6,314 nucleotides of DNA from Bacteroidales bacterium (lineage in GTDB: Bacteria > Bacteroidota > Bacteroidia > Bacteroidales > Bacteroidaceae), in contig SFEK01000125.1 in assembly GCA_004557285.1 (NCBI GenBank), positions 1 to 6,314 of the forward strand, in the 5' to 3' direction. How positions within the stretch are numbered: position 1 is the stretch's first letter; the number at the start of each line of letters is the position of its first letter. The translations under genes and the position numbers were made by a program. Under the pieces are notes generated by a model. It searched no databases. It was not told the origin of the DNA and saw only the letters and a program-made list of their open reading frames with translations. Of the stretch, positions 1 to 3,864 are shown one piece after another.

Positions 1-438
1 ACTCTCAATTCATATTTAAAAGAAAAATTCGGCTGCAAAGTTTACAAGATTTCACTTTCAACTGGCTGCACCTGCCCAAACCGCGATGGAACAAAAGGAA
101 CTGGAGGTTGCACATTCTGTTCACAAGGAGGTTCTGGAGATTTTGCGGCAAAACCAGCCCCAATAAAAATTCAAATTGAAGAAGCGAAAAAAAGAGTTGA
201 CTCAAAGTTTCCAAAAAGCATTCCGCCTGAAAAAAGAAAATACATCGCGTATTTTCAATCATACACCAATACTTACACAGACAAAAATATTACAATAGAA
301 AAACTCAGAGAAATTTTCTTTGGCGCAATCAGCCGGCCGGAAATTGTCGCGATTTCAATTGGAACTCGCCCGGATTGCATTCCAGATGAAATTCTTGAAC
401 TCCTATGCAAACTGAACAAAATAAAACCAAAAATATAA
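1..438 (+). CDS. Radical SAM protein, TIGR01212/YhcC-like, fragment (both ends missing)
   Basis: Reading frame 1 is open from the first base to a TAA at 436-438 and gives 145 residues with no start codon in view. It carries the hallmarks of the TIGR01212 (E. coli YhcC-like) radical SAM family: a Cys cluster C25-x11-C37-x2-C40 within CPNRDGTKGTGGCTFC (the 4Fe-4S/SAM site), then GSGDFA (45-49), IAYFQSYTNTY (82-92) and SIGTRPDCIPDE (119-130). Family members are roughly 300 residues. Only about the first ten residues seem lost on the left, but the second half of the barrel is absent on the right: after LNKIKPKI the family continues into a VELGLQ-like strand, and here a stop follows at once. Base composition and Lys/Ile-rich codon use differ from every gene downstream and recall a low-GC organism such as Treponema (inference). 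The family is certain enough; its substrate is not known to me. As it stands the fragment would not be functional. Confidence 0.85.
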   Translation, partial: TLNSYLKEKFGCKVYKISLSTGCTCPNRDGTKGTGGCTFCSQGGSGDFAAKPAPIKIQIEEAKKRVDSKFPKSIPPEKRKYIAYFQSYTNTYTDKNITIEKLREIFFGAISRPEIVAISIGTRPDCIPDEILELLCKLNKIKPKI

Positions 439-446
439 TAAAAAGT
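433..446. other. Abrupt sequence junction (assembly chimera or recombination breakpoint)
   Basis: Recognisable radical SAM coding sequence ends at about base 435, and a Bacteroidetes-type promoter starts at 446. On the left the DNA is A-rich with AAA/ATT/GAA codons; on the right it becomes GC-richer within about 100 bases. None of the three forward frames continues the radical SAM protein past this point, so a simple frameshift does not explain it. The bases at the join are a low-complexity A/T run, a common place for false assembly joins. A true insertion or deletion scar is the alternative. Confidence 0.6.
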
Positions 447-477
447 TTTCTTCGTTCACCAATAATATTTACCTTTG
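446..477 (+). promoter_or_regulatory. Bacteroidetes-type sigma-ABfr promoter for the four-gene operon
   Basis: The -7 element TACCTTTG (470-477) matches the phylum consensus TAnnTTTG exactly. Twenty bases upstream lies TTTT (446-449), a 3-of-4 match to the -33 TTTG element. The spacing is within the normal range of about 19-21. Transcription would start a few bases after 477, leaving a leader of roughly 75-80 nt before the ATG at 562. It is the only strong promoter match upstream of the operon and shows that sequence right of about 446 belongs to a Bacteroidetes genome. Confidence 0.65.
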
Positions 478-495
478 CAGTCTTGTTTAATCAGG

Positions 496-555
496 ATTGC
501 TGTCTTTGCACCCTGCACCTGCGGAGGTGGGCACGGCAATGCCATAAGAAAATGG
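496..555 (+). promoter_or_regulatory. Foldable 5' leader hairpins ahead of the operon
   Basis: The predicted leader can form a nested imperfect hairpin. The outer stem is ATTGC (496-500) with GCAAT (536-540), extended by a U-G pair and a G-C pair. The middle stem is TGC (507-509) with GCA (531-533). The inner stem is CACCT (516-520) with AGGTG (525-529), closed by the loop GCGG. A second small stem CCAT (542-545) / ATGG (552-555) lies just before the start codon. No poly-U tract follows, so it is not a standard terminator. I match it to no known riboswitch. It may be a translational control element or chance folding. Confidence 0.3.
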
Positions 556-561
556 GTGAAA

Positions 562-1293
562 ATGAAATATGCGATTATAGCTGCCGGTGAGGGCTCTCGA
601 CTTGCACGGGAAGGGATTGAAGCCCCCAAGCCATTGGTGGTGGTGAAAGGTGAAAAACTGATAGACCGACTGTTGCGGATTTTTACCGAGAACGCCGCCG
701 AAGAGATTGTCGTCATCTGCAACAATCTTACTCCATTGGTGGCACAACATTTAGACCATATACAGCGCAATGGGCTTCATGGCCAACGTATACCGCTGAG
801 GTATGTGGTGAAGACCACGCCAAGCTCCATGCACAGTTTTTTTGAAATCAGCCACATGCTCAACGACTCCCCCTTCTGCCTGACAACCGTCGACACGATT
901 TTCCGTGAAGATGATTTCAATGCCTATATCAAACATTTCGTGCAGGCGGTGGAACAGGGAACGGCTGACGGCGTGATGGGGGTGACTGACTATATCGATG
1001 ACGAAAAACCGCTGTATGTGGCTGTGGATGACGACATGCGCATCACCGCTTTTCTTGATGCCGATGACCATTGCCGTTTCATCTCTGGAGGCATCTATGG
1101 ACTTACTCCTCAAAGCATCACCACGCTGCAGGGATGTATGCAACGTGGGGAAAGCCGTATGCGCAACTTCCAGCGTGCGCTCATCAAAGACGGACAGCGG
1201 CTGGAGGCCATGGCCTTCAGCAAAGTGCTTGACATCGACCATGCCTCTGACATTGCCAAGGCTGAGGCTTTTCTCTCACACGAAATGCAATGA
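562..1293 (+). CDS. Sugar/polyol-phosphate nucleotidyltransferase (NTP_transferase / MobA-like fold)
   Basis: This 243-residue protein is predicted to couple an NTP, plausibly CTP, to a phosphorylated alcohol or sugar, releasing pyrophosphate in the cytoplasm. The N-terminal Rossmann-type signature AAGEGSRL (7-14) followed by APKPLV (21-26) is the nucleotide-binding loop with its conserved Lys23. LTTVDTIF (107-114) supplies the metal-binding Asp111, though the usual preceding Gly of the GD motif is Val. SGGIYGL (175-181) and the C-terminal KVLDIDHASDIAKAEAFL (221-238) fit the end of the family fold, where DID contributes the second metal ligand. The length is normal for single-domain members such as LicC-type cytidylyltransferases. 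The ATG at 562 is chosen because the signature begins immediately after it; an upstream TTG at 475 in the same frame lies inside the promoter, and a GTG sits at 556. It opens the operon, 4 nt before the next gene. The CDP-alcohol enzyme two genes down argues for CTP; the substrate is unknown. Confidence 0.85.
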   Translation: MKYAIIAAGEGSRLAREGIEAPKPLVVVKGEKLIDRLLRIFTENAAEEIVVICNNLTPLVAQHLDHIQRNGLHGQRIPLRYVVKTTPSSMHSFFEISHMLNDSPFCLTTVDTIFREDDFNAYIKHFVQAVEQGTADGVMGVTDYIDDEKPLYVAVDDDMRITAFLDADDHCRFISGGIYGLTPQSITTLQGCMQRGESRMRNFQRALIKDGQRLEAMAFSKVLDIDHASDIAKAEAFLSHEMQ

Positions 1294-1297
1294 CGGC

Positions 1298-2128
1298 ATG
1301 AAAGAGGTTTGGGGCATATACAGGGCAACGGAATTTTCGCCCAATTCGGTGGAAAAAGACAAGGCCATCATGGATGCTGTGGCGCAGCGTCTGCAGCAAC
1401 GTGGATGCCATGTGGTGCTGCTGACCGAAGGGGATTTGACCGCAAGGCTCACTACCGCTGCCGCGTGGCCCCAGCTGGTGGTGAGCATGGGGCGAAGGCA
1501 ACACACCCTGCAACTGCTGGAGCAACTGCATGCCCAAGGCGTGGCTGTGGTGAATGTTCCACAGGCTGTCGCTGCCTGTTCGCGTAGTGGGCTCGACCGC
1601 TTGATGCGCCGGCATCATTTGCCTGCTGCCCCGATGCAGGGCGACCACGGCTATTGGGTGAAACGTGGTGATGAGGCGGCACAATGCAAGGCCGATGTGG
1701 TGTATGCGGCCAATGATGAAGCACTGGAGCGGTGCAAGGCCGATTTTGCCCGTCGTGGGGTAGCGGATGTGGTGGTCACTGCGCATGTGGTGGGCGATTT
1801 GGTGAAATTTTATGGTGTGCGTGGCACAGGATTTTTCAAAATATTCTATCCCGGCGACGATGGCGAAAGCAAGTTTGGTGATGAGCAAATCAACGGACAG
1901 GCGCACCATTATCCGTTTGCGGTGGAGGATATGGCCCGTGATGCTGAGACGTTGGCTGCTCTTACAGGGCTGGACATCTATGGTGGTGACAGCATTGTGA
2001 GGGCCGACGGCAGTCATTGCATCATCGACTTCAACGACTGGCCCAGTTTTTCGCGCTGCCGTGAGGATGCTGCCGATGCCATTGCCCGCTGTGTGCTGGC
2101 AGGACTACAGCCAAGTGACAAATCATAA
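1298..2128 (+). CDS. ATP-grasp protein, RimK/ITPK-like, substrate unknown
   Basis: This 276-residue cytoplasmic protein looks like an ATP-grasp ligase or kinase. Residues 1-95 resemble a pre-ATP-grasp domain (sensing strand VVLLTEGD 39-46, then GVAVVNVPQAVAACSR 81-96). Lys122 in YWVKRGD (119-125) is in the place of the first ATP-binding lysine. GDLVKFYGVRG (166-176) matches the strand that carries the second basic residue (Lys170). The C-terminal metal site is GLDIYGGDSIV (224-234) followed by IIDFNDWPSF (242-251), giving Asp231, Asp244 and Asn246 as the Mg-binding D...D-x-N set. The layout resembles both RimK-type peptide ligases and inositol-phosphate kinases of the ITPK type; I cannot decide between them. 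ATG 1298 starts 4 nt after the upstream stop, so the genes are translationally coupled. Its place between a nucleotidyltransferase and a CDP-alcohol transferase suggests it phosphorylates or ligates something to the head-group precursor (inference). Confidence 0.7.
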   Translation: MKEVWGIYRATEFSPNSVEKDKAIMDAVAQRLQQRGCHVVLLTEGDLTARLTTAAAWPQLVVSMGRRQHTLQLLEQLHAQGVAVVNVPQAVAACSRSGLDRLMRRHHLPAAPMQGDHGYWVKRGDEAAQCKADVVYAANDEALERCKADFARRGVADVVVTAHVVGDLVKFYGVRGTGFFKIFYPGDDGESKFGDEQINGQAHHYPFAVEDMARDAETLAALTGLDIYGGDSIVRADGSHCIIDFNDWPSFSRCREDAADAIARCVLAGLQPSDKS

Positions 2129-2147
2129 AGAAATAAAGAATACTACT

Positions 2148-3110
2148 GTGAATTATAAAGAATTTCAAGAGATGCTTCATGCATCGTTCAAATCGAAAGA
2201 TACTGAAGAGTGGTTGGATGTGCATTTCACACGCCCCATAGGACTGCTGTTTGCCCTGATGTGGAAACGTCTGGGCGTGCATCCCAATGCCATTACCATC
2301 CTTTCCATATTCCTTGGCGTGGGGGCTGCGTTCATGTTTTATTACACCGACCCCATCCACAATCTGGCGGGCGTGGCCCTGCTCATGGCGGCCAACTTCT
2401 GCGATTCCACCGATGGACAACTGGCAAGGCTCACAGGGCAGAAGACATTGATAGGCCGTATGCTCGACGGCTTTTCGGGGGATGTGTGGTTTTTTGCCAT
2501 TTATGTGGCGATAGCCCTCCGCCTGATGTCGCAGACCATCCCGGGCTTATACAGCATATGGGGTATGTGGATATGGGCGCTTGCCATTATTGCCGGTGTG
2601 TTGTGCCACTCACCGCAAAGTTCGCTGGCCGACTATTATCGGCAGATACATCTCTTTTTCTTGAAAGGCAAGGAGGGTAGCGAACTGGACAGCGCAGCGC
2701 AGCAACGCCAGATCTATGAGTCGCTGCCCAAAGGCAAGGCATGGCTGCAGCGTGCGTTCTATTATAACTATGCCAACTACTGCAAGAGCCAGGAACAGCG
2801 CACACCGGCTTTCCAGCGCATGGCGGCGGCAATCAAGACTCGCTATGGTGGGCTTGCTGCCCTGCCCGCACCGTTGAAGCAGCGTTTTCTTGACGGCAGC
2901 CGTCCGTTGATGAAATACACCAATATCTTGACATTCAACACCCGGGCCATCTGCATTTATGCCACCTGTCTGCTCGACTGCCCGTATGTCTATCTGCTCA
3001 TTGAAATCACGGTGATGAACATCCTGTATCTCTATATGCGCAAGAACCACGAGGTGTTGTGCCAGACGATATTGCAAACCATTGAAAAAGAACAAAACGG
3101 ACAAGTATGA
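2148..3110 (+). CDS. CDP-alcohol phosphatidyltransferase family membrane protein
   Basis: Predicted integral-membrane enzyme of 320 residues that moves a phospho-alcohol from a CDP-activated donor to an acceptor. HPNAIT (45-50) is the usual entry to the first helix. The active-site signature begins with CDSTDGQLAR (85-94: D86, D89, G90, A93, R94), then eight residues, G103 and D107. The last catalytic Asp is at 112, i.e. D107-x4-D112 rather than the canonical D-x3-D. Hydrophobic segments fall at about 48-66, 72-83, 113-128, 134-153, 267-277 and 280-297. Between 160 and 265 lies a polar, basic stretch, longer than in PgsA-type members of about 180-200 residues, probably a cytoplasmic insert. 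The start is GTG 2148, 19 nt after the previous stop; ATG 2172 would drop eight residues and is possible. The stop overlaps the next start as ATGA. With the nucleotidyltransferase upstream, the donor may be a CDP-polyol rather than CDP-diacylglycerol. Confidence 0.88.
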   Translation: MNYKEFQEMLHASFKSKDTEEWLDVHFTRPIGLLFALMWKRLGVHPNAITILSIFLGVGAAFMFYYTDPIHNLAGVALLMAANFCDSTDGQLARLTGQKTLIGRMLDGFSGDVWFFAIYVAIALRLMSQTIPGLYSIWGMWIWALAIIAGVLCHSPQSSLADYYRQIHLFFLKGKEGSELDSAAQQRQIYESLPKGKAWLQRAFYYNYANYCKSQEQRTPAFQRMAAAIKTRYGGLAALPAPLKQRFLDGSRPLMKYTNILTFNTRAICIYATCLLDCPYVYLLIEITVMNILYLYMRKNHEVLCQTILQTIEKEQNGQV

Positions 3111-3823
3111 CAACATTTGACAGCGCAAGAGCATATATCTTTGATTATGGCGGTACGCTCGATACCGCAGGTTGCCACTGGGGAAAAGTGCTTTGGCACG
3201 CCTACCAAAAAGTGGGCATTGCCGTTACCGAACAGCAGTTTCGTGAGGCTTATGTCCATGCAGAGCGCACCCTGGGAGCGAATCCCATTATCCAGCCCAC
3301 GTTCACGTTCAGAAAAACACTGGAAGTGAAGCTGCGCATCGAATTGGAGTTTCTGATGACTTCGGGCTATTGGGATGTCGGCGAACAAGAGTATAAGAGC
3401 TGCCATGGCCGTCTGCTGGACGAGGTGTATGGCGGTGTATGTCGTGAGGTGGCCCATAGCCGTGAAGTGCTGGAGCAGTTGCACAGCCGTTATCCCATGG
3501 TATTAGTGAGCAATTTCTATGGCAACATCAATGAGGTTTTGCGCGAATTTTCGCTCCAGCATCTGTTTGTTGCCGTCGTTGAGTCGGCAGTGGTGGGTGT
3601 GCGCAAGCCCAATCCCCAGATATTCAGGCTCGGTGTGGAAGCCTTGGGCATGCAGCCCCAAGAGGTGATTGTAGTAGGCGACAGTTTTTATAAAGACATT
3701 GAACCAGCCAAGAAACTGGGTTGCCACACGGTGTGGTTCAAGGGCGAAGGCTGGACGGAGGAACATTATGACGAGCAGTTGCCAGACAAGGTGATTGCCG
3801 ATTTGGCAGAGCTCATTGGATAA
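3107..3823 (+). CDS. HAD-superfamily hydrolase-like protein with altered motif I
   Basis: This 238-residue soluble protein has the HAD order of motifs. Motif I is FDYGGTLD (12-19) with nucleophile Asp13; motif II is VLVSNFYGN (132-140) with Ser135; motif III is GVRKPNPQIF (164-173) with Lys167; motif IV is VVGDSFYKD (189-197) with Asp192 and Asp197. Residues about 20-120 form a helical C1-type cap, as in YjjG/phosphoglycolate phosphatase-like members. Residue 15, where phosphatases have the general acid/base Asp (DxD), is Gly, so phosphatase turnover is uncertain; the rest of the site looks complete. The start overlaps the stop of the phosphatidyltransferase gene (ATGA), which implies translational coupling and a shared pathway. 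It may dephosphorylate a phospho-head-group intermediate, or be a phosphate-binding relative that has lost normal catalysis. It is the last gene of the tight operon. Confidence 0.87.
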   Translation: MTTFDSARAYIFDYGGTLDTAGCHWGKVLWHAYQKVGIAVTEQQFREAYVHAERTLGANPIIQPTFTFRKTLEVKLRIELEFLMTSGYWDVGEQEYKSCHGRLLDEVYGGVCREVAHSREVLEQLHSRYPMVLVSNFYGNINEVLREFSLQHLFVAVVESAVVGVRKPNPQIFRLGVEALGMQPQEVIVVGDSFYKDIEPAKKLGCHTVWFKGEGWTEEHYDEQLPDKVIADLAELIG

Positions 3824-3831
3824 TACATTTT
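3802..3831 (+). promoter_or_regulatory. Possible promoter for the DUF5686 gene
   Basis: TTTG (3802-3805) lies 18 bases before TACATTTT (3824-3831), a 7-of-8 match to the Bacteroidetes -7 consensus TAnnTTTG. The spacer is one base short of the usual range. It overlaps the end of the HAD gene and would start transcription about 25-30 nt before ATG 3865. No convincing terminator separates the two genes: a 4-bp stem TCCT/AGGA (3833-3843) is too weak. The DUF5686 gene may therefore be read both from here and through from the operon. Confidence 0.3.
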
Positions 3832-3864
3832 TTCCTGAAAGGAGTAATCAAAAATCGTAAACGA

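Noticed and set aside
5..262. Minus-strand open frame of 85 codons
   Set aside because: Shadow of the radical SAM fragment, whose Cys cluster and conserved motifs lie on the plus strand.
475..561. 29-residue N-terminal extension of the nucleotidyltransferase from TTG 475
   Set aside because: The putative start lies within the -7 promoter element, the extension is Cys/Gly-rich without family similarity, and the nucleotide-binding signature normally begins at the N-terminus, as it does from ATG 562.
1217..2017. Minus-strand open frame of 266 codons
   Set aside because: Antisense to the ATP-grasp gene, rich in His/Gln/Ser in a way typical of shadow frames, with no motif recognised.
3831..3844. 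Terminator or Shine-Dalgarno site between the HAD and DUF5686 genes
   Set aside because: The stem has only 4-5 pairs with a 3-nt loop, and the T run precedes rather than follows it. The GGAG is about 20 nt from the ATG, too far for normal ribosome binding.
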